From an uncultured Pelagibacteraceae bacterium (GTDB lineage Bacteria > Pseudomonadota > Alphaproteobacteria > Pelagibacterales > Pelagibacteraceae), in contig CACFKO010000005.1 in assembly GCA_902566925.1 (NCBI GenBank), positions 20,877 through 84,876 on the forward strand: a DNA stretch of 64,000 nt, given 5' to 3'. This document shows, one piece after another, positions 1 through 9,156 of this stretch (within the stretch, counting starts at the first letter, position 1; each line of letters begins with the position of its first letter). A model generated the notes under the pieces. That model was not told the origin of the DNA and made no database searches. It worked only from the letters and a program-made list of their open reading frames with translations. Position numbers and translations under genes: made by a program.

Positions 1-110
1 TCTCAACCGTGGTAAATTCTGTGGAAGTATCTAAATATAATAGTGGGACCAAAAGCACAATGTATGATTCAATCATATCTATGATTGAACAAGGACTTGT
101 AAAGGGGTAA
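1..110 (+). CDS. C-terminal end of an upstream gene (5' truncated by window)
   Basis: An open frame runs from base 3 to a TAA at 108-110 and encodes at least 35 residues ending in ISMIEQGLVKG. It lies immediately upstream of, and on the same strand as, the baseplate genes, with a three-base gap to the next ATG, so it is most likely the tail of another late structural gene. The fragment is too short to identify. Confidence 0.55.
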   Translation, partial: STVVNSVEVSKYNSGTKSTMYDSIISMIEQGLVKG

Positions 111-113
111 ACA

Positions 114-968
114 ATGACAACAGCAGCGCCATTAAAAATCAGACACCTTGCAACTGGATTATCAGCCCAATTTAGCAACTATTTTCTTACTGAGTTTCAA
201 GATACAATTGATTCTACTTATAACAAAACTGCAACTTTTGGTAGGATGGACCCACTTGTTACTTTCCAAGGCGCTCAAAGGAAAATAGCATTAGCTATTG
301 AAGTCCACCCTATAGACGATTTAGATCGCCAGCGGATTCAGAAAAGGATTAGAGATATGCAAAAAATGCAATATCCTATGTATGAGCAAGCTGGTAACGC
401 TTTAACTATCTCTAGGCCTCCTTTGGTTGGGGTCACTCTTGGAAATTTGATCAGAGGTGGTGACGGCGCCGAACTTTTGTGCGCTATGGATGGTTTTGCT
501 TTCACGCCTCGTACTGGTTTTACCCCTGAAGATTCACCATTTATTCGCTTTGGCGCAGGCGCAGGAGGAGAATCTTTGGTTACCACGAGCACCACCACCA
601 CCAACGGCTCGTCATACACCACACGAACCGGCGAGCTAGATGGCGGAAATGCAACAGAAGTAACTTTTAAGAAGTATTCACTAAGATTTGATCTTATACC
701 TCTTCATCGCTTCCCCATGGGGTTTTCTATCGGACCAGAAGAAATATCAGACACAGAATTTCAAGGAAGGATAAACCCACCTAGATACTATGGAGGGCAA
801 GCCGCCTCAATTCGTTTTCTTGGCGGTTTTTACTTTGGTCCCCACACACAAAAAATAGACTCAGCCGCTGAAGATCAGCCACCACCAAATGTTTTTAATA
901 CAGCCGGCGAAGATGAAGAAACAAGTATACATGTTATTGCAGCAGAAAGTTCAATTTTTGATTTGTAA
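114..968 (+). CDS. Putative tail-tube cap/baseplate protein
   Basis: This 284-residue protein has no signal peptide or membrane segment and lies directly upstream of a LysM-type gp53-like baseplate wedge gene. Residues about 38-60 (TATFGRMDPLVTFQG) and 100-115 (ISRPPLVGVTLGNLI) give a mixed beta-rich pattern that I associate with T4-type tail-tube initiator/cap proteins (gp48/gp54). A low-complexity Ser/Thr/Gly stretch near residues 150-180 may be an exposed loop. The structural role is inferred mostly from position; the exact family is uncertain. Confidence 0.45.
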   Translation: MTTAAPLKIRHLATGLSAQFSNYFLTEFQDTIDSTYNKTATFGRMDPLVTFQGAQRKIALAIEVHPIDDLDRQRIQKRIRDMQKMQYPMYEQAGNALTISRPPLVGVTLGNLIRGGDGAELLCAMDGFAFTPRTGFTPEDSPFIRFGAGAGGESLVTTSTTTTNGSSYTTRTGELDGGNATEVTFKKYSLRFDLIPLHRFPMGFSIGPEEISDTEFQGRINPPRYYGGQAASIRFLGGFYFGPHTQKIDSAAEDQPPPNVFNTAGEDEETSIHVIAAESSIFDL

Positions 969-984
969 CAGGAGTAAATAACAG

Positions 985-1329
985 ATGCCAAGACACGGAA
1001 CAGAAGATGTCATTGTAAACAGAAGTGAGTTTTATGAAGAATTCTACGAAGCCAGAGGCCTTGATAGAATAATTCATTATAGATCTCCTGTATTCCCGCC
1101 AATGAACTCCAGCGTTGCTAAAGATTTTACCTCTGAAAGGTATATCTGGAAGCTTGGAGACAAATATTATAAAGTTGCTGAACAAGCGTATGGAAACCCT
1201 AAGTTGTGGTGGGCGATCGCTTGGTTCAATCAGAAGCCCACAGAAGGCAGTTTAAAACAAGGTGATGTAATTTATATTCCACGACCAGTTGGCAAACTTT
1301 TATCGTACATGAACACGGCTGATCTGTAG
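985..1329 (+). CDS. Baseplate wedge protein, gp53-like with LysM domain
   Basis: This 114-residue protein ends in a LysM-like module at about residues 52-105: the pattern YYKVAEQAYGNPKLWWAIAW followed by LKQGDVIYIPRP is characteristic. In T4 and relatives, gp53 is a small LysM-containing protein that joins baseplate wedges around the hub. The gene sits between two probable tail genes with short spacers, which supports the assignment. LysM modules also occur in cell-wall enzymes, but no catalytic domain is present here. Confidence 0.7.
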   Translation: MPRHGTEDVIVNRSEFYEEFYEARGLDRIIHYRSPVFPPMNSSVAKDFTSERYIWKLGDKYYKVAEQAYGNPKLWWAIAWFNQKPTEGSLKQGDVIYIPRPVGKLLSYMNTADL

Positions 1330-1337
1330 GAGTTATT

Positions 1338-4300
1338 ATGAGTGGACCCATTAGCCCAGCCAATTTAACAAGCCATCATGCTACTGTACTCCAAGGCATT
1401 CAGGATCAGGTATCTTCAAGTCGTAACGGAGATTTTTACAATTTAGAGAATTCTGAAGTAGTAGATCCTAAGACCGGTCAAACTTATGGGGAGTTTGTCG
1501 CAGAACGCGAAGATAGCATTAGATATAGAGCAGGAGAAAAACTTCCCTTTAACGCCAATAAACCCCACGTTGAGAAGTTTTATGATTTAAACATACAATC
1601 TGAGGGTGGCACTCTGGAGACGCCGAACTATGGCGCAATACTTCAGAACCAACTTGGGCAGTATAATTTTCTTCTTCAACAATGTGCCGAAAACCCACCA
1701 AAACCCGGTACTCCCGAAGCTGCTGCATGCGCTACCGCTAGAACAGAATACGAGGCATTAAAAAGTGCAATTTCATCTCCATCGTTTTCTGATCTGGGTA
1801 TATATGGAGTTGAAATACCGGGAGTTGAAACTGGTATCGACGAATTAGGTGAAAAAGGCGCCGCCATTGGTTTAGCAGGAGGCGATTTAGAACTTGAGAA
1901 CGAAATTATTTCTGGAGAAACTCCAAAAGATACGGCTGAACGAGCCTTTGCTATAAGAAGTGCCATACAATGTTGGTTGTTATATAACATGGAGTCATTT
2001 GCAGATTTCCATAAATCTCTAGTTGACACAGATCCTACCGATTCATATATTATTGAACCGGGATATACATCAAGTAATTTAAAGCCAGATTCATCCTCTA
2101 ATTTTAATTATAAGCAAAGAATATTGCTGACAAGCGATGAAACAGACGGTGCTTCTTTGCCCTCTAAATTTAGCATGAGGAAAGGCACTAAGGCCTTCAA
2201 CATTATTCAGCCTCATGAATATGCTCAACTTATGCCATCAATGAGGATATTTAAAACTTATAAAGACGGGGGCACAGATCAAGTTGTTGAAATGGAATTT
2301 ACTAACGATACAACACTTGATGGTATAGCTAGAGAACTAACTTTAGAGCGACCAATTAATGTTGGTGGCGCAGGTATGCCAGATAGTGTATATACAAGAG
2401 GTTCCGAAGTCGGTGTTAAGGCCTTTGAATGGACATATCTGGGAACAGATCCCTACACAGCTACAAAAGATATCGAAGCTACTTTAACATTGACTGCTCA
2501 AAGTTTTGCTGCGCTAGCAAAAACACGATATAGTCAAGTTTTAGGCTCAAAAGATAGAAAAGGATACCGTTATTTAGATTTAATTGTGCAGCCAGAATGT
2601 AGTGACGGCAACTATTCTCCTACCTGTTATGAGATACGGATTGATGTGGGGTATGCCGCACAACACGAGATCTCAACTATAATGTCCGAGGATCTTAAAG
2701 ATAACATTGAAGCTCAGAAAGATATATTGTTTTTAACATTGACAGATCACACAGTCAACATAAACGATGATGGAACCCTTGACTTGGTTGTTAATTACAG
2801 AGGCCGTCTTGAAGGTATAATGAAGAGCAAAAAGATGAATATTCTTTTACCTGCCGGTGGTTATCTCGCTAATGAATTAAAGTTTGAAGTTGAGGGCGAA
2901 CCCGGTGGCAAGATGTACAATATTGATCTTGCTGAAAATCTTGTCAAAAAGCTCCGAGCAAAAAAGAATCCAACCAGTGGAGATGAAAGAAGGATTAGTA
3001 ATTTTGAGACTGCACTAACCAATATTAATGTTAGATTTAAGCAAGTTATTCATTCTTACATTATGGGGAGAATGTATGCATCAAATAAAGTGTACGAGTA
3101 CGAAATACCCCCAGATGATTTAGCCAAGTTTAAACAGTTTAAAGCTGATCTTTCTGGAAAAGCTGTGCTCCCACCTAATGTTAGCTTCACAGATATTGAC
3201 GCGAATGTAAAAGTATTGGGAAAAGCAGACGGCAATATTCCTATTAGAGTAGCTTTGGGGCAAACTAATCAGAGCACAACTGGAGTAGCCAATTCTGAAG
3301 ATCAAGACGAGGTTGTTGAGAATGTAGATAGAGCAAACAATGAGATTGATCGTAGACAACTTACGACTCCAAATAAAGCAAAGTTTTTTTATTTAGGCGA
3401 TTTATTAGGCATTGTTTTGGACCATGTTGTGGGCGATAACACAGTTGTTGGAGATATAGTTGTAAAATCTCTACAGGACACCGGCATATTCAAAAGATCT
3501 TTATCAGAAGGTATAACAGGGAGAGTAGGTTCGGCCGAAGACCTCGCAAAACATACAGGTTATGTAAACGCCCAAACATTAAGGAATGCCAAAGAAGTTA
3601 GAAAAGCTTTTGAAAATTTTAGAATGGTATTGGGAAATTTGGATTTGGACACCTCTAGAACGCCATCCTCTTCAACCCGTTCTAAGGTTAATTTAGCTGA
3701 TGTTCCAATTTCAATTGACGCATATAATACATTTTTTATCAACTCTGTATTGGCTAAGGAGCGGACAAACTATCCATTTTTTGATTTTGTAGATGATTTA
3801 TTGGTTGAATTTGTTATGGACCCAATTACAACTGCATGCTTCGGAGGATTATTTAATATAGATTTTATACCAAGAGTACAAAACTATGCAGTTCCCAATC
3901 TTATTGATTCAAAATATTTTGTAGAAGAGGATCTTACCGCCGCCGGTATCAGGTCTGGTAACTTTGCAATTCAAAAAATTAATTTAAATGAAGCTGATGA
4001 GAAAAACCCTGTATTTAATTACGATATGTCTTCTAGAAGCATTAAAAAGCTTCATGACTATGTTGTTGTAACTGGTGAGATTAATAATTTTGATAATCTT
4101 ACTGGTGATGAAGCTGAAGATACAAAGAACGGAATCCTTCATTTACATTTTGGCAACGCGCTTGGCTTAGTCAAAAAATTTAACTTCTCAAAAACAGATC
4201 AAGAATATCTGCCCGAGGCTCGCTACGCTGAAGAGGGGAGTTTTATTTTCAACCAATTGGCAAATGTTTACGATGTGACCATTGAAATGATAGGAAACAA

Positions 4301-4559
4301 CTTGTTTAGACCGGGCATGCATCTATACATTAATTCTGAGGCTATTGGTGCTGGAAAAACAAGTGAATTAGTCCAAGACGCAGATGGAGAGATTCTATAT
4401 CGTTCGTGGTCTAACTTGATGGGGCTTGGCGGTTACCATTTAGTCACAGAAGTGTCTCATTATGTAGGTCCGGATGGTTTTAATACATCAGTCAAGGCCC
4501 GCTGGGTTTCATCAGGTAGATCTAAGAGTTCAACAATACCAACTGCTGCTGGACCCTAA
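1338..4559 (+). CDS. Large tail/baseplate structural protein
   Basis: This 1073-residue protein is encoded nine bases after the gp53-like gene and is preceded by GGAGTTATT. It is mostly hydrophilic with no transmembrane segment. Its C-terminus (from about residue 960: NQLANVYDVTIEMIGNN, then a Gly-rich turn and TEVSHYVGPDGFNTSVKARW) resembles the beta-strand ends of phage hub/late-control proteins, in which a DNA-circulation or LysM-like fold is followed by a membrane-piercing region. The size and position between baseplate genes suggest a baseplate hub or wedge component. I recognise no enzymatic motif. Confidence 0.5.
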   Translation: MSGPISPANLTSHHATVLQGIQDQVSSSRNGDFYNLENSEVVDPKTGQTYGEFVAEREDSIRYRAGEKLPFNANKPHVEKFYDLNIQSEGGTLETPNYGAILQNQLGQYNFLLQQCAENPPKPGTPEAAACATARTEYEALKSAISSPSFSDLGIYGVEIPGVETGIDELGEKGAAIGLAGGDLELENEIISGETPKDTAERAFAIRSAIQCWLLYNMESFADFHKSLVDTDPTDSYIIEPGYTSSNLKPDSSSNFNYKQRILLTSDETDGASLPSKFSMRKGTKAFNIIQPHEYAQLMPSMRIFKTYKDGGTDQVVEMEFTNDTTLDGIARELTLERPINVGGAGMPDSVYTRGSEVGVKAFEWTYLGTDPYTATKDIEATLTLTAQSFAALAKTRYSQVLGSKDRKGYRYLDLIVQPECSDGNYSPTCYEIRIDVGYAAQHEISTIMSEDLKDNIEAQKDILFLTLTDHTVNINDDGTLDLVVNYRGRLEGIMKSKKMNILLPAGGYLANELKFEVEGEPGGKMYNIDLAENLVKKLRAKKNPTSGDERRISNFETALTNINVRFKQVIHSYIMGRMYASNKVYEYEIPPDDLAKFKQFKADLSGKAVLPPNVSFTDIDANVKVLGKADGNIPIRVALGQTNQSTTGVANSEDQDEVVENVDRANNEIDRRQLTTPNKAKFFYLGDLLGIVLDHVVGDNTVVGDIVVKSLQDTGIFKRSLSEGITGRVGSAEDLAKHTGYVNAQTLRNAKEVRKAFENFRMVLGNLDLDTSRTPSSSTRSKVNLADVPISIDAYNTFFINSVLAKERTNYPFFDFVDDLLVEFVMDPITTACFGGLFNIDFIPRVQNYAVPNLIDSKYFVEEDLTAAGIRSGNFAIQKINLNEADEKNPVFNYDMSSRSIKKLHDYVVVTGEINNFDNLTGDEAEDTKNGILHLHFGNALGLVKKFNFSKTDQEYLPEARYAEEGSFIFNQLANVYDVTIEMIGNNLFRPGMHLYINSEAIGAGKTSELVQDADGEILYRSWSNLMGLGGYHLVTEVSHYVGPDGFNTSVKARWVSSGRSKSSTIPTAAGP

Positions 4560-4587
4560 TAAACCTTTGTTAGGGACTATTTAAAGT

Positions 4588-5934
4588 ATGGCTAAAATAT
4601 ACATTTATGGCAATAACGGCTTAAAAGCCAAAGAGATGTTCACCCAAAGGAACACTTATGATATATTTGCATTGTCTGCTCTGGATAAAGTCCAGAGGCC
4701 CCAACTTGAAACAAGGCAAATAAAAGACTTTATAAAAGATGAAAAAATGCTTATTGGCAGAGTAGATGCGCTTGGCAACCCTATTCTTCTTGATACTGGC
4801 TTGCTGAAAAGCTTTATTTCTACAGTGGGTGGCTCTCAAGGCGCCGCAGCAAATTTTGTTGTTGATTCCTTTGCTGATATGCAGAAAGAATTTAATCACG
4901 CTCTTAGGGTGGGCAAGATAGATACACAGTCAACCGCGTTGTCGGAATTGAAAGTTAAGAAAGCATACACTGATCCAAAAGATAGTTATTTAAAATATAG
5001 AGATACGCAGATTGAAGTGTTTAGACGCTTTGTGATGCGTAAAAACAGGATTGATAAAATAAAAGATTTTGATTCCTTTGTCCCGGTGTTTATGGATTTT
5101 GTTAACACATCAGCACCTGATTACCCACTAACTGAAACGATGTATATATTATCAAAGCGTAACTCAGTTCTAGCATCTGGTCTAGCAGTTGAAATATATG
5201 ATGGAGACTATGGTGATGATGCTTCAAAGATAGACTTGTTTTATAACGATATCAATTTTGAATACTTAAAAAATCTTGCATACGGACATGGTTTTGTAAT
5301 TGATAAACATATACCTTGGAGATTAATAGCCGATATGAATTCGCCTCAAATGAAGCCGTATATTGGAAATGCCATTGGCCTACCCGGAGATGAATTTGGA
5401 GCAAACGCCGCATTATTTTTAATGTTTAACCAACCGCATTATGATGGAATAAATAGTATTTCTGATTTAATGCTTAAATCATATAATAAAATTGCTAAAC
5501 TGCGCCCAAGAACAATTAGAAAAATGTCATCTGCCACTGCTTCACCTGATTCTTCGACAACCGCGTTTAGAAAATGTGCATCCCGTACAATTATAAACCG
5601 AAGACTGGTTTCTTTAAGGGGAATATCTACATATCCAATGTCTTTTTGGCTTGATAAGTATGTTAGAATCCGTAATGCTGAAACAGGCCTAAAGTATGAT
5701 GAGCCTACAATAAACATTATCGCCAGAAATGCATTTGATTTAAACAATTCGCTTGACAACTACACCGCGATGAGATATATTGGTACTAAGTTTGATAATG
5801 TAGAACATTTTGGTGGCTCTTTATTCCACGATATCGTCAGATTAGAGATGCGAGAAGATCCAAACGCAACTGGGAAATCAGTAGATGAAAGGGTGCAACG
5901 AAGTGTTCAGTCATCAAACTTTGTAGTATACTAA
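4588..5934 (+). CDS. Phage structural protein, function unknown
   Basis: This 448-residue soluble protein is the last gene of the A+T-rich structural block. It contains long alpha/beta segments (for example LFYNDINFEYLKNLAYGHGF near residue 214) and a basic run near 305-345 (KLRPRTIRKM and further Arg). No catalytic motif is recognised. Its spacing from the preceding large tail gene suggests co-transcription as a late virion component. A minor baseplate protein is the most likely role, but this is inference from context. Confidence 0.45.
   Translation: MAKIYIYGNNGLKAKEMFTQRNTYDIFALSALDKVQRPQLETRQIKDFIKDEKMLIGRVDALGNPILLDTGLLKSFISTVGGSQGAAANFVVDSFADMQKEFNHALRVGKIDTQSTALSELKVKKAYTDPKDSYLKYRDTQIEVFRRFVMRKNRIDKIKDFDSFVPVFMDFVNTSAPDYPLTETMYILSKRNSVLASGLAVEIYDGDYGDDASKIDLFYNDINFEYLKNLAYGHGFVIDKHIPWRLIADMNSPQMKPYIGNAIGLPGDEFGANAALFLMFNQPHYDGINSISDLMLKSYNKIAKLRPRTIRKMSSATASPDSSTTAFRKCASRTIINRRLVSLRGISTYPMSFWLDKYVRIRNAETGLKYDEPTINIIARNAFDLNNSLDNYTAMRYIGTKFDNVEHFGGSLFHDIVRLEMREDPNATGKSVDERVQRSVQSSNFVVY
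5904..5932 (+). promoter_or_regulatory. Weak candidate promoter at the structural/replication boundary
   Basis: TGTTCA (5904-5909) and TATACT (5927-5932) are separated by 17 bp, overlapping the last codons of the structural gene. The -35 box is poor. It is listed because gene content changes here from virion to replication genes. Confidence 0.25.
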
Positions 5935-5955
5935 TTATAGGTCCGTGGGGGACGA

Positions 5956-7143
5956 ATGTATTTTCAGACGCTCGACGATAAGGGCGAATGTGTAGGAGTG
6001 TATAAAGATGGAAACCTGTATTTCGAGGACATCCCAAGTGGGTGTGTCCGGACGTGGAAATACGCCGAATATCTTGAAAAAGATGATGTGGACTACGGCA
6101 GTATTTTCTGCGGAAATCGGAGTCTTAATGACGCTTGTCCAGCTTTCCTGATCGACGATTGGGTTGCTGTTGAGGACAAACTAAAGGCTTATTATCGCTC
6201 GTTTGTGTTGGCCAAGGTCAATATGGACGAGAATTGTTTTTTTGACCTTGTTCCAAGGCCATTTTTGCTTGAATACTGCGAAATTCGCAACAAAATCACG
6301 CAATATGTCTTTGAAAACTACGAAAAACCGCAAAACTATGACTTTATGGTTGATTTGACCAAGGTATTGGCACGCATACGACACCAAAAGCTAAACATTG
6401 ACGTATCATCCCTCTCTAATCAGGCTCATTTGGCCAAGTTTCGGAAGGCAATGAAGAAGTTTAGCCAGATTGACCCGTATTGCCGGTATAATATCAACGG
6501 AACCAAGACAGGTCGCTTAACGACCCAGAAGAACTCGTTCCCTGTTATGACAATGGACAAAGATTTTCGTTCTATCGTCAAGCCGACCAATGACTGGTTC
6601 GTTGAGCTAGATTTCAACGCCGCCGAGGTGCGAACACTTATGGCACTAGGAGGCTCTGAGGTGCCCTTAGAAGACATCCACGACTGGAATGTGCGTAACC
6701 TATTTAATGCGGGCGTCACACGCGAGGAGGCCAAGCAGAAGTTCTTTTCGTGGCTGTATGACGAGAATAAAACCAACCCAAGACTCTCCAAGTATTACGA
6801 CCGAGACAAGGTGCGTGAAATGCACTGGGATGGGCAAGTTGTCAAGACTATGTTTGGCCGTGAGATTGAAGCAGACCGCAAACACGCCCTAAACTACATC
6901 ATTCAGAGCACCACAGCAGATCTTGTGCTCCGTCAGGTTATCAAGGTCCACGAAATGCTGCGAGATATGAAGTCTTTCATTGCATTTACGATTCACGACA
7001 ATATTGTGCTTGACATCGTGGACGAAGAGCGTTACATTATTCCTAAGTTGATTGAAAAGTTCTCTGACACTGATCTTGGCAAATATCTCGTAAACGTCAA
7101 GGCAGGCAAGAACTTTGGTGACTTAAGGACGTTAAATCTATGA
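5956..7143 (+). CDS. Family A DNA polymerase, polymerase domain only
   Basis: The 395-residue product carries the three polymerase motifs of family A: motif A DFNAAEVR (residues 219-226), motif B R256-K260-F264-Y268 (spacing as in Taq Pol I R659/K663/F667/Y671) and motif C IHDN (346-349). TGRLT is at 185-189. There is no room for a 3'-5' exonuclease or 5' nuclease domain; the first 140 residues are not recognisable. Motif C has Asn where most enzymes have Glu after the catalytic Asp. The start ATG follows GGGGGA. A DnaE-type polymerase lies at 23.6 kb, so this enzyme may have a specialised role. Confidence 0.85.
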   Translation: MYFQTLDDKGECVGVYKDGNLYFEDIPSGCVRTWKYAEYLEKDDVDYGSIFCGNRSLNDACPAFLIDDWVAVEDKLKAYYRSFVLAKVNMDENCFFDLVPRPFLLEYCEIRNKITQYVFENYEKPQNYDFMVDLTKVLARIRHQKLNIDVSSLSNQAHLAKFRKAMKKFSQIDPYCRYNINGTKTGRLTTQKNSFPVMTMDKDFRSIVKPTNDWFVELDFNAAEVRTLMALGGSEVPLEDIHDWNVRNLFNAGVTREEAKQKFFSWLYDENKTNPRLSKYYDRDKVREMHWDGQVVKTMFGREIEADRKHALNYIIQSTTADLVLRQVIKVHEMLRDMKSFIAFTIHDNIVLDIVDEERYIIPKLIEKFSDTDLGKYLVNVKAGKNFGDLRTLNL

Positions 7144-7970
7144 ATATTATCGGTTTAGGACAAGCAGGCTGCAACATCGCAGATGCACTAGCACAATACC
7201 CACAGTATAACATCTACAAGATTGATGTTGGCTTGGAAGGTAAGAAGTGTTTGAATATCAAACAACAATCTGGTCCCGAGGAGTATGAGGCCAATGCACC
7301 ATCAATGAAAACTTTCTTCCGTAACATCAAGGGCGATACTCTTCTTGTTGTCGGAGGCTCAGGAAGTATTTCTGCTATGTCTCTTCGTATTATGGAGGCA
7401 ATCAAAGATAAGTGCAAGATTGATTTGCTTTATATTCAGCCAGATAAGAGTCTCTTGACTGGAAAGCGCCAGATGCACGAAAAAGTAACATACAATGTGT
7501 TGCAAAACTATGCTCGTTCTGGTGCCATCAGCCGGATGTATCTTATTTCAAACCCACAGTTGGAGAACATTCTTGGTGATGTTCCGATTATGGGCTACTT
7601 TGATAAGTTGAACGAACTGATTGTTTCAACGATTCATATGATTAATGTTTTTAAGAATTCTACCCCTGTTCTAGGTGGGCTCCGTGAGCCTGCTGGGACA
7701 CGACGAATTTGCACAGTTGGAATCTACGATATGGAAAAAGATGAAGAAAAGTTGTTTTTTTCGCTTGACACCATCCGTGAGACGTGCTATATTTATAGTG
7801 TTGGGGAAAGAAGACTGCGCGAAGATGGATCTCTTCACAAGACCATCGTCACGCAGATGAAGGGCAAGACAAATGATGAGACACCAAATGTCTCGTTTGG
7901 CGTCTTTCCCACCAACTACGAGACGGATTATGGGTATGTCATTGCTTATAGTCCCAATATACAAAACTAG
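7140..7970 (+). CDS. Tubulin/FtsZ-like GTPase (putative)
   Basis: This 276-residue protein starts with MNIIGLGQAGCNIADAL, matching the T1 loop of tubulin/FtsZ (GQxGxxI or GxGGxGxNA). At about residues 71-80, VVGGSGSISA sits where the tubulin signature T4 loop (GGGTGS) is expected after a hydrophobic strand. An N-terminal Rossmann-like strand and IDV at residues 27-29 also fit. The protein is shorter than PhuZ or FtsZ, and the C-terminal activation domain is unclear. It overlaps the polymerase gene by ATGA. Some large phages use tubulins to centre or move capsids; here filament formation is only a hypothesis. A different nucleotide-binding fold is possible. Confidence 0.5.
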   Translation: MNIIGLGQAGCNIADALAQYPQYNIYKIDVGLEGKKCLNIKQQSGPEEYEANAPSMKTFFRNIKGDTLLVVGGSGSISAMSLRIMEAIKDKCKIDLLYIQPDKSLLTGKRQMHEKVTYNVLQNYARSGAISRMYLISNPQLENILGDVPIMGYFDKLNELIVSTIHMINVFKNSTPVLGGLREPAGTRRICTVGIYDMEKDEEKLFFSLDTIRETCYIYSVGERRLREDGSLHKTIVTQMKGKTNDETPNVSFGVFPTNYETDYGYVIAYSPNIQN

Positions 7971-7994
7971 TAGAACGGAAAATTTGCTGTTCTA
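7971..7994 (+). promoter_or_regulatory. Leader inverted repeat upstream of the ssDNA-binding protein gene
   Basis: TAGAAC (7971-7976) and GTTCTA (7989-7994) form a 6-bp stem with a 12-base loop, 25 bases before the start codon of the gp32-like gene and after the stop of the preceding gene. T4 gene 32 is translationally autoregulated through structure in its leader, so a similar role is conceivable. The stem is short. Confidence 0.3.
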
Positions 7995-8018
7995 ACTTTA
8001 TTAAGGAGAAAAAACAAA

Positions 8019-8771
8019 ATGGCTATTGATCTAAACAAGATGCGTGCAAAACTGACTGCACTTCAAAACCGAGGCGAAAAGAAGGATTCTGCTTTTTGGC
8101 GTCCAGAGGATGGCGAACAAACGATTCGTATCGTCCCGACTGCTGATGGCGACCCCTTCAAGGAGTATTGGTTCCACTACAACTTGGGTAAGAACCCCGG
8201 TTTCCTGTCCCCGAAGCGTAACTTCGGTATTGACGACCCGCTGAACGATTTCGTTCGTCAGTTGTTCAAGGATGGAACAGAGGATTCTATCAAGATGGCG
8301 AAGAACCTTATGGCTCGTCAACGTTTCTTTGCTCCCGTGTTGGTTCGCGGTGAGGAAGAGAAGGGAGTCCGTATCTGGGGCTTTGGTAAGATGGCGTATC
8401 AGGAGTTGTTGAACCTTGTTCTCAACCCCGAGTATGGCGACATCACCGACGTTGAAACTGGCACCGACCTTGTTCTCAAGTATGGTAAGCCAGCAGGGGC
8501 ACAGTTCCCACAGACAACGTTGACTCCACGACGCCGAACATCTCCACTTTGCGATGATGCACTTGGTGGACCAGAGAAGTGTGCGGAACTTCTCGAAAGC
8601 ATTCCAGACTTTGACGGTCTGTTTCCGCGCAAAAGTCCAGAGGAAATCCAGACAATGCTCGATGAGTGGTTGGCTGGTGAAGATTCCGCTGGCGATGATG
8701 TTGTCAAGTACGACAACAATGGCACCACAACTTCGGTTGACAGTGCTTTTAACGAACTAATGAACGCATAA
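8019..8771 (+). CDS. Single-stranded DNA-binding protein, T4 gp32-like
   Basis: The 250-residue product has a basic N-terminus, then a core opening FWRPEDGEQTIRIVP at about residues 26-40, the typical gp32 strand pattern, and an acidic C-terminal tail (residues about 215-250) ending in a short helix. Gp32-type tails recruit replication and recombination proteins. A candidate zinc region with Cys near residue 175-190 is only partly preserved compared with T4. A strong AGGAG precedes the ATG. Neighbouring polymerase, UvsX and helicase genes fit a replisome role. Confidence 0.75.
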   Translation: MAIDLNKMRAKLTALQNRGEKKDSAFWRPEDGEQTIRIVPTADGDPFKEYWFHYNLGKNPGFLSPKRNFGIDDPLNDFVRQLFKDGTEDSIKMAKNLMARQRFFAPVLVRGEEEKGVRIWGFGKMAYQELLNLVLNPEYGDITDVETGTDLVLKYGKPAGAQFPQTTLTPRRRTSPLCDDALGGPEKCAELLESIPDFDGLFPRKSPEEIQTMLDEWLAGEDSAGDDVVKYDNNGTTTSVDSAFNELMNA

Positions 8772-8785
8772 AGGAAAATATCAAA

Positions 8786-9091
8786 ATGTTCAGTTTTATA
8801 AATCGTGATCACGTCTTCGGCGCGGTCTTTGGTGTGGCAGCACTCGCCGCTCTCTCTTTTGTCACTGGTTGTGGCGAGGAGAAGGCTGATGAGACCGCTG
8901 ATACGGCAATCGTCGCCACTTCTACCACGGTCACTGAGACCACCACCGGAACCACGACTGGGACCACTGGAACTACCACGGGTACGACCACTGGCACCAC
9001 GACTGGCACTGGCACCGGAACCACGACCGGAACTGGTACCACCACTGGTACTGGGACTGGAACGGGCACCGGAACTGGCACTGGTAGCTGA
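8786..9091 (+). CDS. Secreted lipoprotein with Thr-Gly repeat tail
   Basis: Residues 1-29 form a signal peptide ending in a lipobox-like FVTGC, predicting lipidation at Cys29 and membrane anchoring. After an acidic linker (EEKADETADT) residues about 50-101 are almost entirely Thr and Gly in TTGT/TG units, an extended flexible tail. No enzymatic domain is present. It may act at the infected-cell envelope, for example in superinfection exclusion or lysis, but nothing in the sequence proves this. The repetitive DNA produces long spurious frames on the other strand. Confidence 0.7.
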   Translation: MFSFINRDHVFGAVFGVAALAALSFVTGCGEEKADETADTAIVATSTTVTETTTGTTTGTTGTTTGTTTGTTTGTGTGTTTGTGTTTGTGTGTGTGTGTGS

Positions 9092-9106
9092 TTCACGACC
9101 CACGGG

Positions 9107-9131
9107 GAGGCACAGGGATAACAGGTGCCTC
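9107..9131 (+). repeat. Conserved-loop hairpin, copy 1
   Basis: Stem GAGGCAC (9107-9113) pairs with GTGCCTC (9125-9131) around loop AGGGATAACAG. It is followed by ATTTTTT, so this copy could also terminate transcription after the lipoprotein gene. It belongs to a four-copy family (9.1-10.5 kb) with related loops. Confidence 0.65.
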
Positions 9132-9156
9132 ATTTTTTAACTTTAAAGGAAATATT

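Noticed and set aside
8399..9133. Minus-strand 244-residue frame
   Set aside because: It is antisense to the ssDNA-binding and lipoprotein genes and arises from the Thr-Gly repeat DNA. It has low-complexity Ser/Arg content and no ribosome site.
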